A stretch of 64,000 nt of DNA from Marinobacter sp. SS13-12 (GTDB lineage: Bacteria > Pseudomonadota > Gammaproteobacteria > Pseudomonadales > Oleiphilaceae). The position numbers and the translations under genes are program-made. Location of the stretch: assembly GCF_030227115.1 (NCBI RefSeq), contig NZ_JASSUA010000001.1:1-64000 (forward strand), given 5' to 3'. The notes beneath the pieces were generated by a model. It was given only the letters and a program-made list of their open reading frames with translations, searched no databases and was not told the DNA's origin. Numbering within the stretch: position 1 is the first letter of the stretch; each line of letters starts with the position of its first letter. Shown piece after piece: positions 28,442 through 36,836 of the stretch.

Positions 28442-28885
28442 TCAGGCTCCTTTGTGCAGCACGTTATCCAGCGAGAACCGGCCGGCGCCCTGAACCGCCA
28501 GCGCCAGCGAGACCACAAACAGGGTCAAGGCATACTCGTAGCCATTGTTGGACATGAACAGGCCGTTGCCGATGTGAACGGAAAATATCGCCACCAGCAT
28601 GGTAAAGGCTGCAACCAGCGCCGCAGGACGTGTTAGCAGGCCAAGCACCAGTGCCAGACCACCGAAGAACTCGGCACCGCCGGCCAGTAACGCCATCAGG
28701 TAGCCGGGCTCCAGGCCGATGCTCGCCAGCCAGTTCGCCGTGCCTTCGAGTCCGTAGCCGCCGAACCAACCGAAGAGTTTCTGCGCACCGTGGGCCGCCA
28801 GAATCAGCCCGACCGGTACCCGCAGAATCAGGGCGGCAGAACCACCGGTGGAATGGAACAGCGCCTGTGTAATTTTTGAGTTCAT
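28442..28885 (-). CDS. DoxX-family membrane protein (YqjF-like)
   Basis: Integral membrane protein of 147 residues and four helices: ALILRVPVGLILAAHGAQKL, WLASIGLEPGYLMALLAGGA, LTRPAALVAAFTMLVAIFSV and YALTLFVVSLALAVQGAGR. The HGAQKLFGWFGG motif marks the DoxX family. E. coli YqjF is induced by nitroaromatics and quinone-like compounds through a LysR regulator, which matches the LysR gene opposite. The start ATG at 28883–28885 follows GAGGTGACTACC; the frame extending to 28966 runs into the operator region. First gene of doxX–yqjG–ygiD–codA. Confidence 0.9.
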   Translation of the reverse strand: MNSKITQALFHSTGGSAALILRVPVGLILAAHGAQKLFGWFGGYGLEGTANWLASIGLEPGYLMALLAGGAEFFGGLALVLGLLTRPAALVAAFTMLVAIFSVHIGNGLFMSNNGYEYALTLFVVSLALAVQGAGRFSLDNVLHKGA

Positions 28886-28956
28886 GGTAGTCACCTCGAA
28901 TCTTTCTGTTTTGGGTTTGTCCCGAAGCCTGTGCCTCAGGTGATGGACCCACTGTA

Positions 28957-29021
28957 CTATCACCAAATCGATAGACTAAGATGGCCACTGTTGTTTTATT
29001 ATCAACAAATCGATGATAGTG
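28957..29021. promoter_or_regulatory. LysR-type operator region with two related sites
   Basis: ATCACCAAATCGAT at 28959–28972 and ATCAACAAATCGAT at 29001–29014 differ in one base and start 42 bases apart, four helical turns. Each sits in a dyad: CTATC…GATAG at 28957–28974 and TATCA…TGATA at 29000–29018. This fits tetrameric LysR binding between the divergent doxX and LysR genes. Confidence 0.7.
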
Positions 29022-29043
29022 AACTCCGCTACAGGATGACCCA

Positions 29044-29952
29044 ATGGACCGCATCGATGCCATGCGCGCTTTCGTGACAGTGGTGAATGAAGGGACTTTC
29101 ACCCGTGCCGCAGACCGGCTGGGCCTGTCGCCACAACTGGTCAGCAAATACGTTTCCCAGTTGGAACAACACCTGGCCGTACGCCTGCTCAACCGCACCA
29201 CCCGCAAGATCCACCTGACCGAAGCGGGAACACGCTTCCATCAGCGTGCCCAGCAGGTGCTCAACGACATCGACGATATGGAGAACCAGCTCGACGATCT
29301 GCAAACCCGGGCGCAGGGCCTGCTACGAGTAAGCGCTCCCGTTTCTTTTGCCATTCGCCACATGGCGCCCCTGCTGAGCGAATTCCAGCAGGCCCACCCC
29401 GCCGTGGGCATTGATCTGCAGCTGAACGACCGGAAGGTCGACATCGTGGAAGAGGGGTTCGATATCGCGCTGCGGATCGGCCACCTCAAAAGCTCTTCAC
29501 TGATCGCCAAACGGCTCGCCCCGGTAAGGCTGGCTCTTTGCGCAGCGCCGGCCTACCTTGAACAATACGGCACGCCAGAACGCCCGGAAGATCTCCGCGA
29601 CCATCGCTACCTGCGCTACAGCTATATGGACATGGACGCCGGCCCTGCGGTCCACAAATGGCTGCAAGGGCGTGATCGCGATGACACCAGGGAAATGATC
29701 AGCAACAACGGTGACGTGCTGATAGAAGCGGCAATTGCCGGCGCCGGCATCGCCTTGCAGCCCACCTTCATTGCCGGCGCGGCGATCAGGGAAGGAAAGT
29801 TGAAAGTCATCCTGCCTGAGCATGAACCAGAACCCATGGCACTCTATGCGGTGTACGCACACCGGCAACTGTTGGCCAGCAAGGTTCGTAGCTTTATCGA
29901 CTTTATCGACGGGTTTTTCGGCGAACCTCCGTACTGGGATCGGTTTGAATAA
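29044..29952 (+). CDS. LysR-family transcriptional regulator
   Basis: A 302-residue activator/repressor. The N-terminal winged HTH is MDRIDAMRAFVTVVNEGTFT, ADRLGLSPQLVSKYVSQLEQ, LAVRLLNRTTRKIHLTEAG. The effector domain has the type-2 periplasmic fold (GLLRVSAPVSFAIRHMAPLL, EEGFDIALRIGHLKSSSLIA, LIEAAIAGAGIALQPTFIAG). It belongs to the large YafC/DsdC-like branch. It reads away from the doxX operon with two repeated sites between, so it very likely controls that operon and itself. In E. coli the LysR protein YhaJ does this for yqjF, in response to aromatic compounds. Confidence 0.95.
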   Translation: MDRIDAMRAFVTVVNEGTFTRAADRLGLSPQLVSKYVSQLEQHLAVRLLNRTTRKIHLTEAGTRFHQRAQQVLNDIDDMENQLDDLQTRAQGLLRVSAPVSFAIRHMAPLLSEFQQAHPAVGIDLQLNDRKVDIVEEGFDIALRIGHLKSSSLIAKRLAPVRLALCAAPAYLEQYGTPERPEDLRDHRYLRYSYMDMDAGPAVHKWLQGRDRDDTREMISNNGDVLIEAAIAGAGIALQPTFIAGAAIREGKLKVILPEHEPEPMALYAVYAHRQLLASKVRSFIDFIDGFFGEPPYWDRFE

Positions 29953-30082
29953 TAGTGAGGAGTGTCAGGTGAAGTAAGGAGGAGTCCATCCAAGGAGAGG
30001 TTGTACAATTGGATACGGGCACCCGAGCAGGTTTGATAGAAGATCATCGGTGGCCAAACACATTTTAAAGGAGGGTATCTCC

Positions 30083-30838
30083 GTGGAAATGGGTCTGAAA
30101 GGCAAGAACGCCGTCGTCACCGGCGGTAGCAAGGGTATCGGTCGCTCCATCGCGCTGGCACTGGCGGCCGAGGGTGTTAACGTGGCAATTTGTGCCCGCA
30201 GTGAGGGGCCGCTGGACGACACACTGAAGGAGATTGAGGCGCTGGGCGTCAAGGGCTACCGGGAGGCCTGCGATGTTGGCGACAAGCACCGCCTGGACGC
30301 ATTTCTGGATAACGTGAAAGGCGCCTTTGGCAGCGTGGACATCCTGGTGTGCAACGTTTCCGCACTGGGTGCGGGCAATGATCTGAAGGCCTGGGATGCC
30401 AATATCACCCTGGATCTGCTGTCGACGGTCCGTGCGGTAGACAAGGTACTGCCCTGGATGAAGGAAGCCGGCAGCGGCAACATCATTATCCTGTCGTCCA
30501 TCTCCGGGATTGAGGTGGGAACCACCCAACCCTACGCAGCCACCAAGGCGGCTCTGATCAGCTACGCCAAATCGTTGGCGGTCGACCATGGCCCCGATGG
30601 CATCCGCGTCAACAGCATTGCCCCTGGCTCCATCAAATTCCCCGGCGGCATCTGGGACAAGGCGGAGAAGGCCGGCTCCGACCGCTACCACAACACCCTG
30701 AAGAAAATCCCCTGGGGCCGCTTCGGACGCCCGGAGGAAGTGGCCAACGTAGCGGTCTTCCTGGCCTCTGACGCCGCCAGCTGGGTCACCGGGGCCTGCA
30801 TTCCGGTAGACGGCGCCCAGCACAAGTCCAATATGTAA
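30083..30838 (+). CDS. short-chain dehydrogenase/reductase
   Basis: NAD(P)-dependent oxidoreductase, 251 residues. Motifs: GGSKGIGRSIALALA (cofactor), Arg in ICARSE suggesting NADPH, LVCNVSALGAGN in place of the usual NNAG, Ser in IILSSISGI and the catalytic pair in PYAATKAALISYAKSLAVD. The ending GRPEEVANVAVFLASDAASW and VTGACIPVDGAQH is that of 3-oxoacyl-ACP reductase-like SDRs. I take GTG at 30083 as the start because AAAGGAGG lies at the right distance. An ATG two codons later is possible. It stands alone between the LysR gene and the convergent transporter. Substrate unknown. Confidence 0.9.
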   Translation: MEMGLKGKNAVVTGGSKGIGRSIALALAAEGVNVAICARSEGPLDDTLKEIEALGVKGYREACDVGDKHRLDAFLDNVKGAFGSVDILVCNVSALGAGNDLKAWDANITLDLLSTVRAVDKVLPWMKEAGSGNIIILSSISGIEVGTTQPYAATKAALISYAKSLAVDHGPDGIRVNSIAPGSIKFPGGIWDKAEKAGSDRYHNTLKKIPWGRFGRPEEVANVAVFLASDAASWVTGACIPVDGAQHKSNM

Positions 30839-30872
30839 GGTTAGCTGCGGAAGGACACCTAACCGTCCGCAG
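30839..30872. other. interleaved inverted repeats between convergent genes
   Basis: GGTTAG (30839–30844) pairs with CTAACC (30859–30864). CTGCGGA (30845–30851) pairs with TCCGCAG (30866–30872). The two dyads are interleaved, not nested. They begin at the SDR stop and include the stop codon of the leftward transporter. A terminator-like role or a protein site is possible; no T run follows. Confidence 0.5.
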
Positions 30873-32004
30873 GATCGTCGGATTCTACCCTGCTTCCCCG
30901 CACCCAGGCCGCCCGGAAAGTTTCCGAAGCCACCCCGGCCAGAAGCCCGAAAAACGGGTCGGCCCAGACGGTCACCAGTGCGGTTATTGCGATAACAGGC
31001 CAGCAGGACGGTTTGGCGGTCCAGAGACGCCTGGACAGGGCAAGCTCGACAGCCGCCACAAACAACAGGGCCCCGAGACCAGCCATGGGAATGGCCGCAA
31101 TGACTGACAGGCCTCCCGGTATGAAGGCGACCACAAGCAGAGCTGTCCCCAGTAAAACGGGCGCCGTGCCGGTCCGGGCGCCGAAGCGATAGTGCGCCGC
31201 CACACCACCCGCGCCATGGCACATGGGCAATGCACCGAACGGCACCAAAAAGAGATTGGCCAGGCCGGTGGACACCGACAGCCGGGCTGGCGTGACACGA
31301 TGCGATGGCTCGCCGAAGTAATCCCCAACCACCAGCGCAGTCAGTACAATGGCGTTGGTCAAGGTCAGGGCCAGTTGGGGTAACACCAGCGTGGAAACCG
31401 CTTGTTGCCAATCATCAATCCCCGGCAGTTCAGGCAATGAGAGTACAGCCGAATCCGACACAGGAAGCGTGAGTCCGGGCGCCCCCAGCAATGTACCGAT
31501 TGCGACAGACCCAGCAAGTCCGATCAGCGCCGCTGGCCAGTTTGGCAGCATCTTCAGGGTAATGGCCAGCATCGCCAACGTGATCACGCCCAGGGGCACG
31601 GAAGTGGCCATCAACCCCATACTCATGGTGGCCAGCATCAACCCCAGCCCCAGCTGCAGGCCGCTTAACACGGATCTTGGAATAAGACGGGCTGCGCCGT
31701 TAATCCAGCCGGTCAGGCCCAGTACCAACAGTATCGCCCCGATCAGCACGCCACTGGCGACCAGGCTCTGGGAACTCAGCTGGGTAGTCAGCAACAACGC
31801 AGCAACCGCTTTCATGGGCTGCACCGGTATCGGCAGACGATAATACAGTCCCGTTGCGATGTAGAAGGCGGCAAACCCCAGCAGTACGGGCACCGGAGCC
31901 AGTCCCGCCACCCCGATAGCCCCCAGACCCAGTGGAATCAGGGTGCCAATGTCACCCAACGCCCCGCTGGTATCCTTCAACAGGTTTTTTTGTACTGAAG
32001 GCAT
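30859..32004 (-). CDS. MOT1-like molybdate/tungstate (sulfate-type) transporter
   Basis: Membrane protein of 381 residues with about ten helices, related to the MOT1 molybdate transporters of the SulP-like group. Signature regions are GALGDIGTLIPLGLGAIG, RLPIPVQPMKAVAALLL and PFGALPMCHGAGGVAAHYRF followed by GARTGTAPVLLGTAL. These two conserved blocks distinguish MOT1 from ordinary sulfate permeases. It is 34 bases downstream of the HTH regulator and faces the TupBCA system on the other side, so the cell has two routes for Mo/W oxyanions next to formate dehydrogenase genes. Confidence 0.88.
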   Translation of the reverse strand: MPSVQKNLLKDTSGALGDIGTLIPLGLGAIGVAGLAPVPVLLGFAAFYIATGLYYRLPIPVQPMKAVAALLLTTQLSSQSLVASGVLIGAILLVLGLTGWINGAARLIPRSVLSGLQLGLGLMLATMSMGLMATSVPLGVITLAMLAITLKMLPNWPAALIGLAGSVAIGTLLGAPGLTLPVSDSAVLSLPELPGIDDWQQAVSTLVLPQLALTLTNAIVLTALVVGDYFGEPSHRVTPARLSVSTGLANLFLVPFGALPMCHGAGGVAAHYRFGARTGTAPVLLGTALLVVAFIPGGLSVIAAIPMAGLGALLFVAAVELALSRRLWTAKPSCWPVIAITALVTVWADPFFGLLAGVASETFRAAWVRGSRVESDDPADG

Positions 32005-32038
32005 GATTAATTCGCCTGTTTGTTGTTATTGGCGCTGT

Positions 32039-32926
32039 TCAAGCGTTGTAGACAACGTTCCCCAGTTCACTGATGTCGTAACCGCCAAGCGTCTCTGCGC
32101 GCTGGACGAAACGCTCACTATCGGCAAACGCCAGCAGCCGCTGGATGGCCGGCTCAAAGTAGTGACGCCGGCGCATGGCCAGATCAAAATGCTCCTGTTG
32201 CAGCGGAATAAAAGCCAGCCCCTGGCGCCGCGCCGCAGCTTCAATTCCCACGCCGACATCTGCCTCGCCCTGACGAATGGCCAAAGCAAGATCGTCCTCG
32301 CTGAGCGAGGGGTGAGCGGTCCATGCAAGGTGGCTGGCATCAATGCGGTGGCGAGCAAGCAGACTCTGCAATAAATGGCTGACGCCGGCATCCGGCTGGC
32401 GATGCGCAATACGTATGCCGGAGCCCGCAATGTCCTCAAGTCGTATAATCTGATGAGGGTTATCGGCGGCCAGAAGTAGCCCCTGCTGGCGTTTTGCCCA
32501 ACGAATCAGCACCAGGTCGCGCATTCCGCTCAACCCTAGCGTGGCGGGATCATTATAGCGCTGGGTTTCCGCATGCCAGATATGCATCCCGGCGAGCAGC
32601 GCGCGCCCGTCGACCAATCTCTGCACACCATCCCCGCTCCCCTGACACAGCAAAGCCAACTCTGCGTTGCTCTCTTTCACCGCCCACTCCAGCAACGGAT
32701 CCTGGCTGCCCGCGAGAACCGGCGGGATTGGCGAGCTGACGGCGTCGTCACCCTCCAGATGGTTCATCAACCAGAGATCTATACGCTGGCGGGGAAACAA
32801 TAGCTTTCCCGTCACCCGCACACAGGGAATAACGCCCTGGCTGACCAGATCGTAGACTTTGCGCTCTTTCAGGCGCAGATACTCGGCAGCTTCGGCCGTG
32901 GTCAGGTAAGCGGGAAGGGGCATCAA
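32039..32926 (-). CDS. excisionase-type HTH regulator with periplasmic-binding-like domain
   Basis: 295 residues. The N-terminal 60 form a MerR/excisionase-like HTH (YLTTAEAAEYLRLKERKVYD, then GVIPCVRVTGKLLFPRQRID). The remainder is a cytoplasmic type-2 periplasmic-binding fold as in molybdate-responsive regulators (LLEWAVKESNAELALLCQGS, IIRLEDIAGSGIRIAHRQPD, EADVGVGIEAAARRQGLAFI). Such proteins sense oxyanions or cofactors in anaerobes and pseudomonads. It lies between and divergent to a tungstate importer and upstream of a molybdate-type transporter, so I infer it senses tungstate or molybdate and sets both. The start ATG is at 32926 or three bases later. Confidence 0.85.
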   Translation of the reverse strand: MMPLPAYLTTAEAAEYLRLKERKVYDLVSQGVIPCVRVTGKLLFPRQRIDLWLMNHLEGDDAVSSPIPPVLAGSQDPLLEWAVKESNAELALLCQGSGDGVQRLVDGRALLAGMHIWHAETQRYNDPATLGLSGMRDLVLIRWAKRQQGLLLAADNPHQIIRLEDIAGSGIRIAHRQPDAGVSHLLQSLLARHRIDASHLAWTAHPSLSEDDLALAIRQGEADVGVGIEAAARRQGLAFIPLQQEHFDLAMRRRHYFEPAIQRLLAFADSERFVQRAETLGGYDISELGNVVYNA

Positions 32927-32944
32927 TCTCTCCTGGCGTGCGGG

Positions 32945-32961
32945 AACAGCACAAAGCTGTT
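32945..32961. promoter_or_regulatory. candidate operator in the regulator/tupB divergent gap
   Basis: Perfect dyad AACAGC-ACAAA-GCTGTT in the 114-base gap between the regulator start (32926) and tupB (33041). A second, looser GCTG…CAGC lies at 32966–32982. Confidence 0.5.
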
Positions 32962-33040
32962 TCTGGCTGCATATTTTTCAGCATGTTGTGCAAAGCGTAG
33001 TCATAAACGCCACGATGCTCAATATAAAGGAGGCGCAGCC

Positions 33041-33742
33041 TTGGAAAATAATAATGCGTTTTACGTGGCGTTGTCGCTATTGTTCAATCTCGACGCTTCG
33101 CTGATTCAGATTGTGGCGTTGTCGCTGCAGGTATCGATTCTCGCGGTACTGATCGCAGCAGTGCTGGGGTTTCCCCTCGGTGCGGCAGTGGCACTGTGGC
33201 GCTTCCCTGGGCGCGGCGCGATGATTGTGCTGCTCAATGCCCTGATGGGACTGCCTCCGGTGGTGGCCGGGCTGATGGTGTATTTACTGCTTTCCCGGGC
33301 CGGACCGCTGGGCGAGTGGGGCCTGCTGTTTACACCCGGCGCCATGGTTATTGCGCAGGTGGTTCTGGTGTTGCCGATTCTGGCCGCACTTTCGCGCCAG
33401 AAGGTAGAAGAGCTTCTGGGCGAATACCGCGAGCAGTTTGTTTCCCTGGGTATGTCACGGCCACGCATGATGCCCACCCTGTTGTGGGATGCCCGCTTTG
33501 CGCTATTAACCATCCTGCTTGCCGGCTTTGGCCGCGCCAGTGCCGAGGTGGGGGCGGTGATGATGGTAGGCGGCAATATTGAGGGTGTTACGCGGGTAAT
33601 GACCACCTCAATTGTTCTGGAAACCGGCAAGGGCAACCTGCCCCTGGCGCTGGGTCTGGGCATTGTGCTGCTCTTTCTGGTGATGCTGATCAATGCAGGC
33701 GCCTACCTGCTGGGTGAACTGACCAGAAGGCGGACCGGATGA
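33041..33742 (+). CDS. tupB: tungstate ABC transporter permease TupB
   Basis: Membrane channel of the tungstate importer, 233 residues with five helices. It has the ABC permease EAA-like loop (EELLGEYREQFVSLGMSRPR) and the segment GFGRASAEVGAVMMVGGNIE characteristic of TupB/WtpB/ModB. It starts at TTG 33041 behind AAGGAGG. It overlaps tupC by four bases. The order tupB–tupC–tupA is unusual but complete. It supplies metal for the formate dehydrogenase of this island. Confidence 0.93.
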   Translation: MENNNAFYVALSLLFNLDASLIQIVALSLQVSILAVLIAAVLGFPLGAAVALWRFPGRGAMIVLLNALMGLPPVVAGLMVYLLLSRAGPLGEWGLLFTPGAMVIAQVVLVLPILAALSRQKVEELLGEYREQFVSLGMSRPRMMPTLLWDARFALLTILLAGFGRASAEVGAVMMVGGNIEGVTRVMTTSIVLETGKGNLPLALGLGIVLLFLVMLINAGAYLLGELTRRRTG

Positions 33743-34482
33743 GCTCGTTTAACGTTCCTTTACTCGCGTCTTCCACGCTGGTGCCGCCACCGGCGCTGTG
33801 CTTTGATAACGTCGCTTTCAGCCACGAGGACAAGGTACTTCTCGGGCCATGCTCATTCAATCTGGATTGCACCGGCCCTACCCTGGTGATGGGACCCAAC
33901 GGGGCTGGCAAGAGCCTTCTTTTGCGACTGGCTCACGGCCTGCTCTCACCCACTCAGGGGCGGGTGGCCTGGTCATGTGATGGGCGCCCTCGACAGGCAA
34001 TGGTGTTCCAGCAACCGGTGCTTCTGCGTCGCTCGGCCGTGGCCAATCTCACTCACGCGTTGGCAGTGAATAACGTCCCGCGCAGGACACGTGTGAAGCT
34101 CGCGTACGATGCGCTTGAGCGTTTTGGTCTCACCGCCTGTAGCAACACGCCGGCGCGGGTACTCTCCGGTGGTGAACAGCAGCGCCTGGCACTGGCGCGC
34201 GCCTGGGTGCTTTCTCCGCAGGTGCTGTTTCTGGACGAACCCACCTCCGCCCTCGATCCGGCGGCAATTAAAGCCGTAGAGGCTGCGGTGCGGGAGTTTC
34301 ATCAGCGGGGAACCCGCATCGTGATGACCACTCACGACCTGCACCAGGCCAGGCGCCTCGCCGGGGATGTACTGTTTGTCTCTGGCGGTAAAGTCCGCGA
34401 ACACACCCTCGCTGACGCTTTTTTTGAGACGCCTGTCTCGCGAGAGGCGCAAGCCTATATTGCCGGAGAACTGGTCGAGTAA
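33739..34482 (+). CDS. tupC: tungstate ABC transporter ATP-binding protein TupC
   Basis: ATPase of the importer, 247 residues. Walker A GPNGAGKSLLLRLAHGLL, signature LSGGEQQRLALARAWVL, Walker B VLFLDEPTSALDP and switch His in MTTHDLHQARRLA are all present, so it should be active. The first 30 residues are longer than usual. It overlaps tupB and precedes tupA by 32 bases. Confidence 0.93.
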   Translation: MSSFNVPLLASSTLVPPPALCFDNVAFSHEDKVLLGPCSFNLDCTGPTLVMGPNGAGKSLLLRLAHGLLSPTQGRVAWSCDGRPRQAMVFQQPVLLRRSAVANLTHALAVNNVPRRTRVKLAYDALERFGLTACSNTPARVLSGGEQQRLALARAWVLSPQVLFLDEPTSALDPAAIKAVEAAVREFHQRGTRIVMTTHDLHQARRLAGDVLFVSGGKVREHTLADAFFETPVSREAQAYIAGELVE

Positions 34483-34514
34483 ATCAGCTCTGGACGCTAC
34501 AGGAGAACAACAAG

Positions 34515-35321
34515 ATGAAAAAAACACTAGCCCTGATACTTGCAGGTGTAACCAGCATGAGCCTGGCGCTCAACGCTTACGCCAATGACTACATTACCCT
34601 GGCCTCGACGACCTCAACCGAAAACTCGGGGCTGTTCGATGCCCTTTTACCCCAGTTCGAAAACACCACCGGCATCGAGGTGAGAGTTGTCGCCGTGGGC
34701 ACCGGGCAGGCGTTTGAGCTCGCCCGCCGCGGCGACGCCGATAGCCTTCTGGTGCACGACACCACCGGCGAACAGCGATTTGTCGAAAACGGCTATGCCA
34801 CCGAACGCGCCGACGTCATGTACAACGACTTTGTGCTGATTGGCCCTGCCAATGACCCCGCCAATGTCAGTGATGCGCAAAGTGCCGCCGAAGCATTCGC
34901 GGCTATCGCCGATGCCGAGGCAACCTTCACGTCACGGGGCGATGACAGCGGCACCAATCGCGCTGAACTGCGACTCTGGGAAAAGGCCGGTGTCGAACCC
35001 GACGGCGACTGGTACCGGGAACTGGGCAGCGGCATGGGGCCTACTCTCAACACCGCCGCCGCCATGGATGCGTACGTGATGTCGGATCGCGCCACCTGGG
35101 TGGCCTTTGGAAACCGTCAGAACCTGACGCTGCTTTTTGAAGGCGACGACGTGCTGTTCAACCAGTACGGCAGCCTGCTGCTCTCCGAAGAGAAGCATCC
35201 GCACGTCAAGCACGATCTGGCCAGGCAGTGGCACAACTGGCTGATTTCCAAAGAGGGCCAACAAGCGATTGTCGACTTCAGGGTGGACGGACAACAACTG
35301 TTTTTCCCGAATGCCAAATAG
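34515..35321 (+). CDS. tupA: tungstate-binding protein TupA
   Basis: Periplasmic receptor, 268 residues with a signal peptide ending ALNAYA. It carries the TupA motif as ASTTSTENSGLFDALLPQFE, the feature that separates tungstate from molybdate receptors. TSRGDDSGTNRAELRLWEKA and GMGPTLNTAAAMDAYVMSDR are also typical. The usual DVLLVHD segment reads DSLLVHDTTGEQRFVENGY, a Ser replacing the first-Asp neighbour. It ends the tup operon 66 bases before fdhD, so the metal and the enzyme's sulfurase are transcribed together. This suggests a tungsten enzyme, although molybdenum use is not excluded. Confidence 0.93.
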   Translation: MKKTLALILAGVTSMSLALNAYANDYITLASTTSTENSGLFDALLPQFENTTGIEVRVVAVGTGQAFELARRGDADSLLVHDTTGEQRFVENGYATERADVMYNDFVLIGPANDPANVSDAQSAAEAFAAIADAEATFTSRGDDSGTNRAELRLWEKAGVEPDGDWYRELGSGMGPTLNTAAAMDAYVMSDRATWVAFGNRQNLTLLFEGDDVLFNQYGSLLLSEEKHPHVKHDLARQWHNWLISKEGQQAIVDFRVDGQQLFFPNAK

Positions 35322-35386
35322 GCTAATCTCTGCCGAGCTTCATAGCGTTTTACATCTACGGCGTTCCTTAAAGGGCTATAACAAGA

Positions 35387-36256
35387 ATGACGATCAATCC
35401 CCTGCTTCCCGACCCCAAAGATCCCCGGCTGTCCCGCGCTGTGGAGGGCGTGGATGAACACGGTCAGGCGAAGTCGATCAGCGTGATCGAAGAGCGCCCC
35501 CTGACCATCTATCTGAACAGCCAGGAGATCGTCACGGCCATGACCATCGGCGATCACCCGGAGTATCTGGCGCTCGGTTTCCTCCTGAACCAGGGCATGC
35601 TGCGTGACACCGACCGGGTCACCGGGATTGATTACGACGAGGAACTGGAAGTCGCCGTGGTCCGCACTGAAGGTGTCACGGATGTCGAGGACAAGCTGGA
35701 AAAGAAAACCCGTACCTCCGGTTGCGCCGTAGGCACGGTGTTTGGTGACATGATGGCCGGACTGGACGGGCTTCAGTTACCGGACACACCGGTGCACACC
35801 AGTACCTTTTACGACCTTTCCTATCAGATTAACCACACCCCCAGCCTGTACATGGAAACCGGCGCCATTCATGGTACGGCTCTGTGCCAGGGGCTTGAGG
35901 TCCTCGCCTATATGGAAGATGTCGGTCGCCATAACGCGGTCGACAAGATCGCAGGCTGGATGCATCTGAATGACATCCCGGCAGCCGACAAAGTCCTCTA
36001 TACCACTGGCCGCCTGACCTCCGAAATGGTCATCAAGACCTCCCTCATGGGCATCCCTACCCTGATCAGCCGGTCAGGCTTTACCGCCTGGGGCGTCGAT
36101 ATTGCCCGGCAGGTGGGATTGACGCTGATCGGACGGATGCGAGGCAAGAAATTCACCTGTCTCAGTGGCCAGCACCGGCTGGTCTTCGACCAGGACCTGT
36201 CGCAGGTTCCTGATGAAGAGAAAAAAATGCGTCGTAAAGGGGCAGAGCATGACTGA
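35387..36256 (+). CDS. fdhD: formate dehydrogenase sulfurtransferase FdhD
   Basis: Moves sulfur from a cysteine desulfurase to the Mo/W-bis-MGD cofactor before insertion into formate dehydrogenase. The 289 residues show PLTIYLNSQEIVTAMTIGDH, YLALGFLLNQGML, YMEDVGRHNAVDKIAGWM and YTTGRLTSEMVIKTSLMGIP. The E. coli protein uses Cys121-x-x-Cys124. Here the loop is RTSGCAVGTVFGD, so only the first Cys remains. That is a variant class rather than obvious decay, because the rest is intact. The stop overlaps mobA by eight bases. A TusA-like gene downstream of fdhC could be a sulfur partner. Confidence 0.95.
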   Translation: MTINPLLPDPKDPRLSRAVEGVDEHGQAKSISVIEERPLTIYLNSQEIVTAMTIGDHPEYLALGFLLNQGMLRDTDRVTGIDYDEELEVAVVRTEGVTDVEDKLEKKTRTSGCAVGTVFGDMMAGLDGLQLPDTPVHTSTFYDLSYQINHTPSLYMETGAIHGTALCQGLEVLAYMEDVGRHNAVDKIAGWMHLNDIPAADKVLYTTGRLTSEMVIKTSLMGIPTLISRSGFTAWGVDIARQVGLTLIGRMRGKKFTCLSGQHRLVFDQDLSQVPDEEKKMRRKGAEHD

Positions 36257-36836
36257 GTGCGCCGTCATTCTGGCCGGTGGCCAGGCCAACCGCATGGGCG
36301 GTGGTGACAAAGGACGATTGATGCTGGGTGATCAGTCATTGATCCAGCGTGTCATCGACCGGATCACCCCGCAGGTCGACGCCGTGGTGCTGAATGCCAA
36401 CGGGGATCTGAGCCGTTTTGATGATCTGGGCTTGCCGGTGGTGGCCGACTCGATTGGCGATTTTCCGGGCCCCTTGGCGGGGGTGCTTGCCGGTATGGAT
36501 TGGGCCGCTGAACAGGGCCATGAATGGCTGATCAGCGTTGCGGCGGATACCCCCTCGTTCCCTCTGGACCTGGCAGAACGATTGGCCGAATTCGATACCC
36601 CGGTGGTGCTGGCGGCCACGCCGGACCCGGAGCGCGGAAAACTGCCCCAACCCACCTTTGGCCGCTGGCAGGTGGCATTGCGGCATGACCTGCGAGCCGC
36701 CCTGAACGACGGGGTTCGCAAGATACGCCAGTGGACACAGGCTCAGGGTGAGACGCTGGTGGTGTTTGGTGAGGACGACTTTTTCAACATCAATACACCG
36801 GAAGACCTGGCCTGGGCGGAGAAGCACCTGAAGTGA
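36249..36836 (+). CDS. mobA: molybdenum cofactor guanylyltransferase MobA
   Basis: Adds GMP to Mo/W-molybdopterin to give the guanine dinucleotide cofactor. 195 residues with the nucleotide-binding start CAVILAGGQANRMGGGDKGR, DSIGDFPGPLAGVLAGMDWA, and ISVAADTPSFPLDLAERLA with the catalytic Asp region. ATG at 36249 lies within the end of fdhD. The frame upstream of this is out of the gene. It overlaps mobB by four bases. Confidence 0.95.
   Translation: MTECAVILAGGQANRMGGGDKGRLMLGDQSLIQRVIDRITPQVDAVVLNANGDLSRFDDLGLPVVADSIGDFPGPLAGVLAGMDWAAEQGHEWLISVAADTPSFPLDLAERLAEFDTPVVLAATPDPERGKLPQPTFGRWQVALRHDLRAALNDGVRKIRQWTQAQGETLVVFGEDDFFNINTPEDLAWAEKHLK

Noticed and set aside
30065-31411. A 448-codon leftward frame spanning the SDR and MOT1 genes
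   Set aside because: It crosses two real genes in other frames and reads as low-complexity Gly/Arg-rich sequence.
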